Shown here piece by piece: positions 8,209 to 15,080 of a stretch of DNA of 21,308 bases. The translations under genes and the position numbers were made by a program. Each line of letters starts with the position of its first letter. Within the stretch, counting starts at the first letter, position 1. The notes beneath the pieces were generated by a model that saw nothing but the letters and a program-made list of their open reading frames with translations, was not told the DNA's origin and searched no databases. The stretch comes from a virus. Location of the stretch: IMG/VR virus record IMGVR_UViG_3300009184_000257, positions 1-21,308 of that record; one strand, 5' to 3'.

Positions 8209-9222
8209 ATGAGTCTATTTAAAAAAGTAGCAGTCTGCACCGATATCCACTTTGGCCTAAAGTCAAATAGTCAACAGCACAATCAAGATTGCTCTGATTT
8301 TATTGATTGGTTTATAGATACAGCCCGATCCAATGGATGTGAAACTGGCATGTTTCTCGGTGATTGGAGCCATCAACGTGCGGCTATTAACATGCAGACC
8401 TTGCAATATAGTTTGCGTAGTTTGGAAAAATTATCCAAAGCCTTTGACCGTTTTTATTTTATTCCTGGCAATCACGATTTGTACTATCGTGACAAGCGTG
8501 ATATCTATTCAACAGAGTGGGCCAAACACATACCCAATATCCAAATTGTTAACGATTGGTTCCAAGACGGCGATGTCATAATCGCTCCTTGGTTGGTTGG
8601 CGATGACCATAAACGCATACCAAAAATGTCAGCCAAGTACATGTTTGGCCATTTTGAATTGCCACACTTTAAAATGAACGCCATGGTAGAAATGCCAGAT
8701 CACGGTGAAGTCAAGGTAGAGAGCTTTGGAGGCTTTGACCGAGTGTTTTCAGGGCACTTCCATCTTAGACAGCAGAAAAAGAACATCAACTATATCGGTA
8801 ACTGCTTTCCACACAACTATGCTGATGCCGGTGACAGCAATCGAGGTATGATGACGTTGGAGTGGGGCAGTGAACCGGTGTATCATGCGTGGCCTGGTCA
8901 ACCCTTGTATCGTGTGCTTAAACTAAGTCAAGTAATCGATAATGCACCTAAAATACTTGTGCCCAATATGCATGTTCGTGTAGAATTGGACATTGACATC
9001 AGTTACGAAGAAGCTAATTTTATCAAAGACACATTTGTTAAGGATTACAACCTAAGAGAAATGGCATTGATTCCTGTTAAAAGTAGTGCTATAGATGCTG
9101 ACATGGCACCCGGAGAAGTCAAGTTTGAAAGTGTAGATCAGATCGTAACAGATCAACTGACCAACATTGAGAGTGAATTTTACGATCCCAAGTTGTTATT
9201 AAAAATATACCAAAACTTATGA
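8209..9222 (+). CDS. 47: Recombination endonuclease subunit gp47 (Mre11/SbcD-like)
   Basis: Nuclease subunit of the gp46/gp47 complex, which processes DNA ends for recombination-dependent replication. At 337 residues it is close to T4 gp47 (339). The metallophosphoesterase motifs are in order: D12 and H14 (TDIHFG), GD at 51-52, GNHD at 87-90, H148 (FGHF), and GHFH at 182-185. All metal ligands expected of Mre11-type nucleases appear present. No Shine-Dalgarno precedes the ATG, and a promoter -10 ends seven bases before it, suggesting leaderless translation. Its TGA overlaps the ATG of the next gene (ATGA). In T4, genes 47 and 46 are separated by a few small genes; here the gap holds an unknown gene and a sulfotransferase. 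Confidence 0.95.
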   Translation: MSLFKKVAVCTDIHFGLKSNSQQHNQDCSDFIDWFIDTARSNGCETGMFLGDWSHQRAAINMQTLQYSLRSLEKLSKAFDRFYFIPGNHDLYYRDKRDIYSTEWAKHIPNIQIVNDWFQDGDVIIAPWLVGDDHKRIPKMSAKYMFGHFELPHFKMNAMVEMPDHGEVKVESFGGFDRVFSGHFHLRQQKKNINYIGNCFPHNYADAGDSNRGMMTLEWGSEPVYHAWPGQPLYRVLKLSQVIDNAPKILVPNMHVRVELDIDISYEEANFIKDTFVKDYNLREMALIPVKSSAIDADMAPGEVKFESVDQIVTDQLTNIESEFYDPKLLLKIYQNL

Positions 9223-9656
9223 TTATAAAATTTTTAATTAACTATCCTTGTTCAAAAAAAAAATTACCCGTAGATATTATTTTACAAGATGCTGACTATA
9301 ATATTCTGCAACAAACCCAGATAGATTTACAAACCAAACACACAATTGTTGAATTACTTTTTGATTTTCCTCCTATCAAGTATACAAATCTAACTATAAG
9401 TTTTTCTACAGTAGACTTAGATATTGTCCGTTCACCTATTGTAGTAAAAAATATAGAGTTAGATAATTTTTATTCTTTACCCAGTATTACTCATTCGGCA
9501 CGCAGAGAATTTACCAAAGAATTTCTAACGTATGCTAAAGAAAAAAACATTTATTTAGATTTGTCAACAGTCGATGATAATTGTTTAAGTTTTGTTGGTA
9601 AATTAATTTATACGTTCAAATGGCCATTTTACAGAAACATAGTTTATGAAAAATAA
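9219..9656 (+). CDS. Unknown 145-residue protein of the gp47-gp46 cassette
   Basis: No family recognised. The protein begins MIIKFLINYPCSKKKLP; the first ~80 residues alternate hydrophobic and polar residues (PVDIILQDADYNIL, HTIVELLFDFPP, NLTISFSTVDLDIV), suggesting a small beta-sandwich such as a carbohydrate-binding or immunoglobulin-like fold. The second half has EFTKEFLTYAKEKNIYLDLST and ends in an aromatic stretch (FKWPFYRNIVY). No signal peptide or clear membrane helix. The start overlaps the gp47 stop (ATGA) and the end overlaps the sulfotransferase start by 11 bases, so the three are one translational unit. Its base composition is visibly more AT-rich than gp47 or gp46, shared with the next gene, which suggests the pair entered together. 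A beta-sandwich partner of the sulfotransferase is only a guess. Confidence 0.7.
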   Translation: MIIKFLINYPCSKKKLPVDIILQDADYNILQQTQIDLQTKHTIVELLFDFPPIKYTNLTISFSTVDLDIVRSPIVVKNIELDNFYSLPSITHSARREFTKEFLTYAKEKNIYLDLSTVDDNCLSFVGKLIYTFKWPFYRNIVYEK

Positions 9657-10293
9657 ACATATTATTAATATCGGACTTCCAAGATGTGCAACTACGTGGC
9701 TATGGAGTAATTTAGCAACGCATCCAGCCCTAAACAATCCTCAATACGAAAAAGAAAATCCTATTATGTTAGGGGCTGATTTTAACTCGTACCATAATTT
9801 TTATAGTCAGTATCCAGTTTCTGCTAATTTTAACCCAGGTCTTTACCTATTAGATACTGATCTAATTAAGCAACTTGGACAAACGGCCACTCACATATCA
9901 TTTTTAGTGCGGGATCCGTATGGGTGGATTGAACGATACTACGATTTTTTAAATCAAGATCTCTTTCTGAAAGATTCTTTAATTAACACTCAGTTAATAG
10001 ATTATCAAACAATATGCACACGGTGGCTAACAAACATACCACCAGAGACTAAATTTAAAGTTTTATATTATGATGACATTGTAAAAACTCCAAAACAATT
10101 TTTATCAGATTATTTTACTTTTTGTGATCTAGATATTGTAATAAAATCCGACTTTGATAAAATAAAAAATGCATCCACTCAAGCAACTCGTACCAGTTTA
10201 GTTTTTTCCGCAATGGAGAAAACAATTATTAATCAATATATTACTAATTTTGGTAATTTTATCAAAAAAGATTTATCTCATTGGTACCGTTGA
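9646..10293 (+). CDS. Sulfotransferase-family protein (PAPS-dependent type)
   Basis: A 215-residue P-loop sulfotransferase-like protein. The 5'-phosphosulfate-binding loop is near the start (IINIGLPRCATTWLW, residues 6-20; P12-R13 and T16-T17 correspond to the family's P-[RK]-x-G-T-T). The 3'-phosphate-binding motif is at residues 89-100 (RDPYGWIERYYD; R89 conserved), but the Ser usually found eight residues after this Arg is Arg97. Such enzymes move sulfate from PAPS to a hydroxyl or amine on a sugar, lipid or protein. The target is unknown; phage tail glycans or host surface sugars are possible. At 215 residues it is near the short end of the family. AT-rich composition and a position inside the gp47-gp46 interval suggest an acquired cassette with the gene before it. 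Confidence 0.8.
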   Translation: MKNKHIINIGLPRCATTWLWSNLATHPALNNPQYEKENPIMLGADFNSYHNFYSQYPVSANFNPGLYLLDTDLIKQLGQTATHISFLVRDPYGWIERYYDFLNQDLFLKDSLINTQLIDYQTICTRWLTNIPPETKFKVLYYDDIVKTPKQFLSDYFTFCDLDIVIKSDFDKIKNASTQATRTSLVFSAMEKTIINQYITNFGNFIKKDLSHWYR

Positions 10294-10308
10294 TATCAGA
10301 TAACAAAT

Positions 10309-10339
10309 AAAAGATAATCTACACAAACTTTATCTTTTT
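10309..10339 (+). terminator. Weak intrinsic terminator after the sulfotransferase gene
   Basis: AAAAGATAA (10309-10317) pairs with TTATCTTTT (10330-10338) across a 12-base loop and runs into a T tract. The stem is almost all A-T, so termination is probably partial. It sits 16 bases after the sulfotransferase stop and just before the gp46 promoter. Confidence 0.4.
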
Positions 10340-10341
10340 CA

Positions 10342-10370
10342 TTGCAGAAGTTAAAAAAAATTGTTATAAT
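10342..10370 (+). promoter_or_regulatory. Sigma70-type promoter directly before gp46
   Basis: TTGCAG (10342-10347) and a perfect TATAAT (10365-10370) are 17 bases apart. The gp46 ATG at 10379 is eight bases after the -10, the same tight geometry as at gp47, so the transcript would start at about the initiation codon. Confidence 0.65.
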
Positions 10371-10378
10371 ATAAATCC

Positions 10379-12142
10379 ATGATCCATATAAAAAATCTAA
10401 CCGTTAAAAACTTTATGAGCGTAGGTAACGCTACTCAGGCAATCGACTTTGACCGTAAGGACTTGACGCTTGTCTTAGGCGAAAATTTAGACCTGGGTGG
10501 TGACGGATCACGTAACGGAACCGGCAAGACTACAATTATCAATGCTCTTAGCTATAGTCTATACGGGCAAGCACTCAGCAATATCCGTAAGGATAATCTT
10601 GTAAACAAAACCAACAACAAGAATATGTTGGTCAGTTTAGATTTTAGTGTAGGTGGCAAAGATTATCGTATCGAACGTGGTCGTAAACCCAACTTGCTAA
10701 GATTCTTTGTAAACAATCAAGAACAAGCGGTCACCGATGAAGCACAGGGCGACAGCAGAGAAACACAGGACGCTATTGAACAAACCTTAGGACTAAGTCA
10801 CGATATGTTCAAACATATCCTAGCACTTAACACTTATACAGAACCTTTTTTAAGTCTCAAAGCAAACGATCAGCGTACTATCATTGAACAATTATTAGGT
10901 ATTACCATGCTGAGTGAGCGTGCTGACAAGATTAAAGAACATAATAGAGCTACTAAAGAAGGCATTACACAAGAAGAATTCCGTATCCGTGCTGTTCAAG
11001 AAGCCAACAAACGTATTGAAGAACAGATCGAATCATTGAAGCGTAGACAAACATTATGGGTCACTAAACATGGCGAAGATATCAAAGAACTTAAGAAAGC
11101 CCTTAAGGCGTTACAGAATATACAGATTGAAGACGAGATTGCGGCGCACAAAGATCACAAGGCGTGGGATCAAACCAGGAAAGATATCAATGAACTATCT
11201 GGTCAGATCTCGCGGATCAAATTGGATATTAATCGAGAAGAAAAGCTGGCGGCCAAACTATCAAAAGAAATTGAAACGCTCGAGAATCATGAGTGTCATA
11301 CGTGCGGACAGGCCTTCCACGACAGTAAGCACGAACAAGTCTTGGAAAGCAAGAAGACGGAGTTGGCTACAGCTCGAGCGAGTGGCCAAGAATTTAGCAC
11401 CTTATTATCAGAGTTGGAGACTGCCCACACAGCCTTGGGCACGTTAGGCAAACCACCTAAGATGTTTTATGACAAAGAGTCAGACGCTATACAACATCAA
11501 GCTACATTGGCTAACTTAGAACAACAGATTGTTGCTAAACAAACTGAAACAGATCCTTACGGTGAACAGATTGAGGAAATGCAACAACAAGCCTTACAAC
11601 AGATAACATATGACGCACTTAATGAACTTACTCGCTTACAAGAACATCAAGAATTCTTGCTCAAGTTGCTCACTAGTAAAGACAGTTTTATCCGTAAAAA
11701 GATTATTGAACAGAATCTTAGCTATCTAAATGTCAGGCTCACACACTATTTAGATCGTGTAGGGTTGCCACATACCGTGGTATTCCAAAACGACTTGACT
11801 GTCAGTATCGAAGAGTTAGGCCGCGAGCTAGACTTTGATAATTTAAGTCGCGGTGAACGCAATCGTTTGATTTTAAGCATGAGCTGGGCATTCCGCGATG
11901 TGTTTGAGTCCTTGTATCAACCTATTAATCTATTGTTTATAGACGAAATGATCGACAACGGCTTAGATACAGCAGGTGTAGAAAATGCGTTAGCTTTATT
12001 AAAACACATGAGTCGTGAACGACACAAGAGTATTTGGTTAGTAAGTCATAGAGATGAACTAGCTGGTCGAGTTGAAAATATTCTCAAGGTTGTCAAAGAA
12101 GGCGGCTTTACCAGTTACAATACGGATGTGGAAATAGCGTGA
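10379..12142 (+). CDS. 46: Recombination endonuclease subunit gp46 (Rad50/SbcC-like)
   Basis: ATPase subunit paired with gp47 for DNA end processing. At 587 residues it is near T4 gp46 (560). The N-terminal Walker A is SRNGTGKTT (44-52). Two coiled-coil arms (about 185-300 and 315-450, rich in Glu/Lys/Gln) flank a zinc hook, CHTC at 306-309. The ABC signature LSRGE is at 489-493, and Walker B ends in D522-E523 (LLFIDEMIDNGLD). A D-loop and a switch His (LVSHRDE) follow. All catalytic parts are present. No Shine-Dalgarno is visible and a strong promoter -10 ends eight bases before the ATG, suggesting leaderless translation. The stop overlaps the next gene's GTG (GTGA). Confidence 0.96.
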   Translation: MIHIKNLTVKNFMSVGNATQAIDFDRKDLTLVLGENLDLGGDGSRNGTGKTTIINALSYSLYGQALSNIRKDNLVNKTNNKNMLVSLDFSVGGKDYRIERGRKPNLLRFFVNNQEQAVTDEAQGDSRETQDAIEQTLGLSHDMFKHILALNTYTEPFLSLKANDQRTIIEQLLGITMLSERADKIKEHNRATKEGITQEEFRIRAVQEANKRIEEQIESLKRRQTLWVTKHGEDIKELKKALKALQNIQIEDEIAAHKDHKAWDQTRKDINELSGQISRIKLDINREEKLAAKLSKEIETLENHECHTCGQAFHDSKHEQVLESKKTELATARASGQEFSTLLSELETAHTALGTLGKPPKMFYDKESDAIQHQATLANLEQQIVAKQTETDPYGEQIEEMQQQALQQITYDALNELTRLQEHQEFLLKLLTSKDSFIRKKIIEQNLSYLNVRLTHYLDRVGLPHTVVFQNDLTVSIEELGRELDFDNLSRGERNRLILSMSWAFRDVFESLYQPINLLFIDEMIDNGLDTAGVENALALLKHMSRERHKSIWLVSHRDELAGRVENILKVVKEGGFTSYNTDVEIA

Positions 12143-13152
12143 CATTAGCTACTTGGCACTTTCATATTGAAATAAGTTCAAAGTGTACATTACGTTGTCC
12201 TCGGTGTGCTCGTCAAGAAGTTCCAGACAGTTTAATTAATACCGAATTAAATTTAGAATTTTTTAAACGTAACTTTACTCCAGACTTTATTCTATCTAAT
12301 TTAGAAAAAATTACATTTTGTGGAGATGATGGGGATCCTATATATGCACACGATCTCATTACGGTTGTTGAATACATTAAAGGCATTAAGCCTGTTGAGA
12401 TTGTTATTATTACCAACGGCTCACACAAGAAACCAGAGTGGTGGCAAGAACTAGGCAGTGTACTCACTGACAAAGATACTGTTCATTTTAGTATAGACGG
12501 TTACGATAATGCTAGTAATAATTTGTACAGGGTAAACAGTGATTTTGTATCAATCATTCAAGGCATTGAGACTCTTAGGCTTACAAGCAAATGTAGCCTA
12601 GTATGGGCGGCTATAGCATTTAAGTTTAACGAAGCCCAAGTTGACTATATGCAATCTCTAGCAGTAAAATTAGGAATGGATGCGTTTCAACTTACTAAAT
12701 CTACTAAGTTTGGTAGCGTGTATCCTAATTATGGCACCAACGACCCACTCGAACCTAGCAAAAAGTTTGTCAGCGGATCGCATAGATTTGAAAGAAAGGT
12801 TACAATATTAAGTTCACGTGGTCTTAATTCACAAGTAAACAAGCAGAATATACAATTATACAACTCAGTGCAAGAAGTCAACGGTGTAAAACCCCTGTGT
12901 GAAATTGGCAACAAAGGGCTTTACATTGATGCACAAGGTAGATTATTTCCCTGCTGTTGGGTAGCTAACCGATACAGTCACAACTCACAGTGGAAAGATC
13001 TTGCTACTAAATTTGATTTAAATCAGCGCACACTTACCGACGCAGTAACTGATAATTTTTGGGAGACAACATTTAAAACGTTTGGGTGGCAAGAATGCCA
13101 AACTAAGTGTGTAGCAGGCAGGGTTGATGAAAAATATGCAACCGAGTGGTAA
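12139..13152 (+). CDS. Radical SAM protein with SPASM-like C-terminal cysteines
   Basis: Residues 16-23 give the radical SAM cluster motif C-x3-C-x2-C (KCTLRCPRC). GDDGDP (about 62-67) is the expected second glycine/acidic motif, and ITNGS and SIDGYD follow the TIM-barrel pattern. Near the C-terminus C254, C272-C273, C320 and C324 (PLCE, FPCCW, ECQTKC) look like a SPASM or twitch domain that binds an auxiliary Fe-S cluster. Members with this layout often modify peptides or proteins, and some act on sugars. I cannot name the substrate. The GTG start overlaps the gp46 stop (GTGA), with GGAA a few bases upstream. Coupling to gp46 shows co-expression with the recombination genes, not necessarily a shared function. 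Confidence 0.87.
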   Translation: MTLATWHFHIEISSKCTLRCPRCARQEVPDSLINTELNLEFFKRNFTPDFILSNLEKITFCGDDGDPIYAHDLITVVEYIKGIKPVEIVIITNGSHKKPEWWQELGSVLTDKDTVHFSIDGYDNASNNLYRVNSDFVSIIQGIETLRLTSKCSLVWAAIAFKFNEAQVDYMQSLAVKLGMDAFQLTKSTKFGSVYPNYGTNDPLEPSKKFVSGSHRFERKVTILSSRGLNSQVNKQNIQLYNSVQEVNGVKPLCEIGNKGLYIDAQGRLFPCCWVANRYSHNSQWKDLATKFDLNQRTLTDAVTDNFWETTFKTFGWQECQTKCVAGRVDEKYATEW

Positions 13153-13170
13153 AATGATAACTATTAGTCC

Positions 13171-13599
13171 ATGGTATGGTTGTACGAAAACTCTCAAATT
13201 GAAACGTTACCCGAAGATTGTGTCGGCTTTGTTTATTTGATCACAAATAACGTATCTGGTAGAAAATATATTGGAAAGAAATTAGCAAAATTTAGTAAAA
13301 CCACATACAAAGTAGTAAAATTAAAGAACGGCAACAAGAAACGTAAACGAATTAAAAGCAAAATAGATTCTGACTGGCAACTGTATTATGGCAGCAACGA
13401 TCAACTCAACAAAGACATTGAGGCGCTGGGCGCTGACCACTTCACAAGAGAAATATTATTTTATTGTACATCAAAGGCCGCGTGTAGTTACATAGAAGCT
13501 AGAGAACAATTCAATCATAGAGTATTAGAGTCAGACGACTACTACAATGGGCAGATAGTGTGCCGAATACACGGTAGTCACATAAAAAACAAAATTTAA
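13171..13599 (+). CDS. GIY-YIG endonuclease, SegE-like
   Basis: A 142-residue protein with GFVYLITN (19-26) and RKYIGKK (31-37), the two strands that name the GIY-YIG fold, here in the VYL/YIG variant. R93 (FTREIL), the Glu residues in YIEAREQF (E109, E112) and N126 (YYNG) are plausible catalytic positions. The pattern matches the T4 SegE-like free-standing homing nucleases common in T4-like phages. A Lys/Arg-rich insert (about 46-65) may contact DNA. The ATG at 13171 lies 18 bases after the radical SAM stop; no good Shine-Dalgarno is seen. It is directly followed by a long non-coding, hairpin-rich stretch. It may be a selfish element or a genuine phage nuclease. Confidence 0.88.
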   Translation: MVWLYENSQIETLPEDCVGFVYLITNNVSGRKYIGKKLAKFSKTTYKVVKLKNGNKKRKRIKSKIDSDWQLYYGSNDQLNKDIEALGADHFTREILFYCTSKAACSYIEAREQFNHRVLESDDYYNGQIVCRIHGSHIKNKI

Positions 13600-14021
13600 A
13601 CCAGATAGGCAACAATCCGCTATGTTTGGTCTAGGATGCTAGACTTGCAAGGAGGAACGGTGAGATACCCGGTCCGGATAATCTTGTGTGCGAAAGGCAA
13701 TTGCTAACTTAAGGCAACAAATGGTTTGAGCTCTGTAGAAAAAGATACAACTCATGCTCGTAGGACTTGGATTTGTTATCGGGTCACTAGGGTTCCGTTG
13801 ATTTGTGAAGCTAGAGTAGGGGGTACCGGTCAACCGCCTCCGTGTATGGTGGTACATACAATCTCTTTATAATAAATGACTGCTGTCACTCGGATAATGT
13901 GAAAAGAGTCAATTCACCGTGCATACGGTGAATTGTGACCACATAATCTGGATAATGCGTAAGAAGAAACAATGTGTCTGAGCTAAAGCGAAAGACACAG
14001 ATTAGCGTAGCTAATCTTTTA
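13600..14021 (+). ncRNA. Putative structured RNA or long structured 3' UTR
   Basis: About 420 bases without a convincing gene on either strand. Visible hairpins on the plus strand: GTCTAG/CTAGAC with a GATG loop (13629-13644); CAATTCACCG/CGGTGAATTG with a six-base loop (13910-13935, ten perfect pairs); GTGTCT/AGACAC (13974-13998), directly abutting the terminator hairpin. A TATAAT at 13868-13873 could be a -10 for a separate RNA of about 140 bases, but no good -35 was found. GGATAAT occurs three times inside (13676, 13892, 13950). I could not match it to tmRNA, RNase P, group I or group II introns. It may be an independent RNA, an intron remnant linked to the neighbouring nuclease, or an operon 3' end. 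Confidence 0.45.
13999..14021 (+). terminator. Intrinsic terminator ending the rightward gp46 operon/RNA
   Basis: AGATTAGC (13999-14006) pairs perfectly with GCTAATCT (14010-14017) around GTA and is followed by TTT. It lies just before the stop of the convergent gene at 14029. The T run is found only on the plus strand, so it serves rightward transcription. Confidence 0.6.
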
Positions 14022-14028
14022 GTACCAC

Positions 14029-14364
14029 TTAGAATGTATCAGGATAATCTCGCCAAAGTGCATGTTGAATGTCTCCTGCAACAAATTGATTAAAGCTACG
14101 ATGTTTGTCTTCGAGTTCGCCCTTTAGTGGAGCAACACGATGGAATGCTTCATCAATCTGTGCCATATCCTTAAATTCCATAATAATAAACCATTCGGGC
14201 ATGTCTGCTACACTGCGAAAACCCATCTTGCATCGAGTAATTCTAAATGATATCATTTTATCTTCGTCTACAAGATGTTGCAAAAAACCCTTCATGTTGT
14301 TTACAAAATCAATGTCGCTAATGTCGCCTTCTTTGTTTGCCCATATTGTGTATAAGTCTGCCAT
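14029..14364 (-). CDS. DUF6614-like small protein (probable dimeric alpha/beta fold)
   Basis: A 111-residue protein. The order IWANKEGDISDIDF, FRITRCKMGF, WFIIMEFKDMAQIDEAF and ALWRDYPD resembles what I recall of the DUF6614 family (~110 aa), known mainly from bacteria. The alternation of strands and helices suggests a ferredoxin-like or dimeric alpha-beta barrel. No catalytic residue stands out and the function is unknown. AAGGA lies about eight bases before the ATG. It is a lone minus-strand gene between the terminator of the gp46 operon and a divergent gene. A possible -10 TATAAT for it sits at 14403-14398 on the minus strand, with only a weak -35. Confidence 0.7.
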   Translation of the reverse strand: MADLYTIWANKEGDISDIDFVNNMKGFLQHLVDEDKMISFRITRCKMGFRSVADMPEWFIIMEFKDMAQIDEAFHRVAPLKGELEDKHRSFNQFVAGDIQHALWRDYPDTF

Positions 14365-14402
14365 TATTTTTTCCTTGAGTGGTAAAGTACATACATAATT
14401 AT

Positions 14403-15080
14403 ATGAAAATTCAGTTCAGTCATAATTTTGGTCACCAGGAACAAGGCGAATGTTTTCACTTTGGGTGCAGTCTAGTTGATGTTTCTCCAGAGGAATACGA
14501 TACAGCACTGGCCATGGGATTCCTACTCACAGTAGATCGAGGCCAGGCACACTGGTATCAAAGCCGTAGCTGTCGTGTGCGTACTACCGACACCAACTAT
14601 GCATTAATCCAATCAGCACATATAATGAGCAAACCCCTGCCCGTGGCAGAAATGGATCATATCTATACTGCCTATTGCTACTACAAAAAGTTTAAAAAAT
14701 ATTTTGAAGTAGGCGAGCACTTGCCGTTTGATCAGTTTATGGCCTACTACAACGATAGCAACGAAATGGTAGCTTGGGCCAAACTCAGACACTACACGCC
14801 GAGGTCAATCGAAACAGCATTGTTTGTATGGGACTATAGCGTACCTTCTAGCAGATTGGGCAGTTGCAGTTTAGAACACGAAATTGCCTGGGCTAAACAA
14901 GCCGGGTATGAATTTGTTTATCTAGGACCCGGATACGAGCGCAGCAGTTTGTACAAGGCCGACATACAAGGATTTGAGTGGTGGGACGGAGTAGAGTGGA
15001 CAGCTAATGCAGAACAATATCGCCAACTATGTCGACGCGACAGCAAGATTAAATCTGTCGCGGATCTTTACGATGTCTAA
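14403..15080 (+). CDS. Arginyl/leucyl-tRNA--protein transferase-like protein (ATE/Bpt, GNAT fold)
   Basis: A 225-residue protein resembling bacterial aminoacyl-tRNA--protein transferases, which add an amino acid from a charged tRNA to protein N-termini and mark them for degradation. The C-terminal GNAT-like half fits best: RLGSCSLEHEIAWAKQAGYE, then FVYLGPGYERSSLYKADIQG and FEWWDGVEW (about 151-199), matching the family's LGxYSxxxEI, YLG and YKAxFxPxE pattern. The N-terminal part (EEYDTALAMGF, YQSRSCRVR) aligns in outline, but the paired CxxC cysteines of Bpt are not evident. I prefer the ATG at 14403 (MKIQFSHNFG) to the GTG at 14379, which lies in the divergent promoter region. Its 3' end overlaps the convergent gene by 32 bases. 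Specificity for Arg, Leu or another residue is unknown. Confidence 0.65.
   Translation: MKIQFSHNFGHQEQGECFHFGCSLVDVSPEEYDTALAMGFLLTVDRGQAHWYQSRSCRVRTTDTNYALIQSAHIMSKPLPVAEMDHIYTAYCYYKKFKKYFEVGEHLPFDQFMAYYNDSNEMVAWAKLRHYTPRSIETALFVWDYSVPSSRLGSCSLEHEIAWAKQAGYEFVYLGPGYERSSLYKADIQGFEWWDGVEWTANAEQYRQLCRRDSKIKSVADLYDV

Noticed and set aside
10370-10377. TATAAATC as a late promoter of gp46
   Set aside because: It ends one base before the ATG, so transcription would begin inside the gene. It overlaps the stronger sigma70 -10.
13650-13707. A 15-codon frame starting GTG at 13660 behind a perfect AAGGAGG
   Set aside because: The spacing is only four bases, the peptide is very short and matches nothing. 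It lies within likely structured RNA.
13639-13857. A 72-codon minus-strand open frame in the non-coding stretch
   Set aside because: It has no recognisable domain, no ribosome site, and unlikely composition (many Arg/Ser/Thr/Pro). It also opposes the plus-strand hairpins and terminator.
13600-13870. Possible tRNA or tmRNA in the non-coding stretch
   Set aside because: No GTTCGA-type T-loop with matching acceptor and anticodon stems was found on either strand.
13908-13938. Hairpin resembling a group II intron domain V
   Set aside because: The catalytic AGC triad and the GNRA-type loop are missing, and no reverse transcriptase is nearby.
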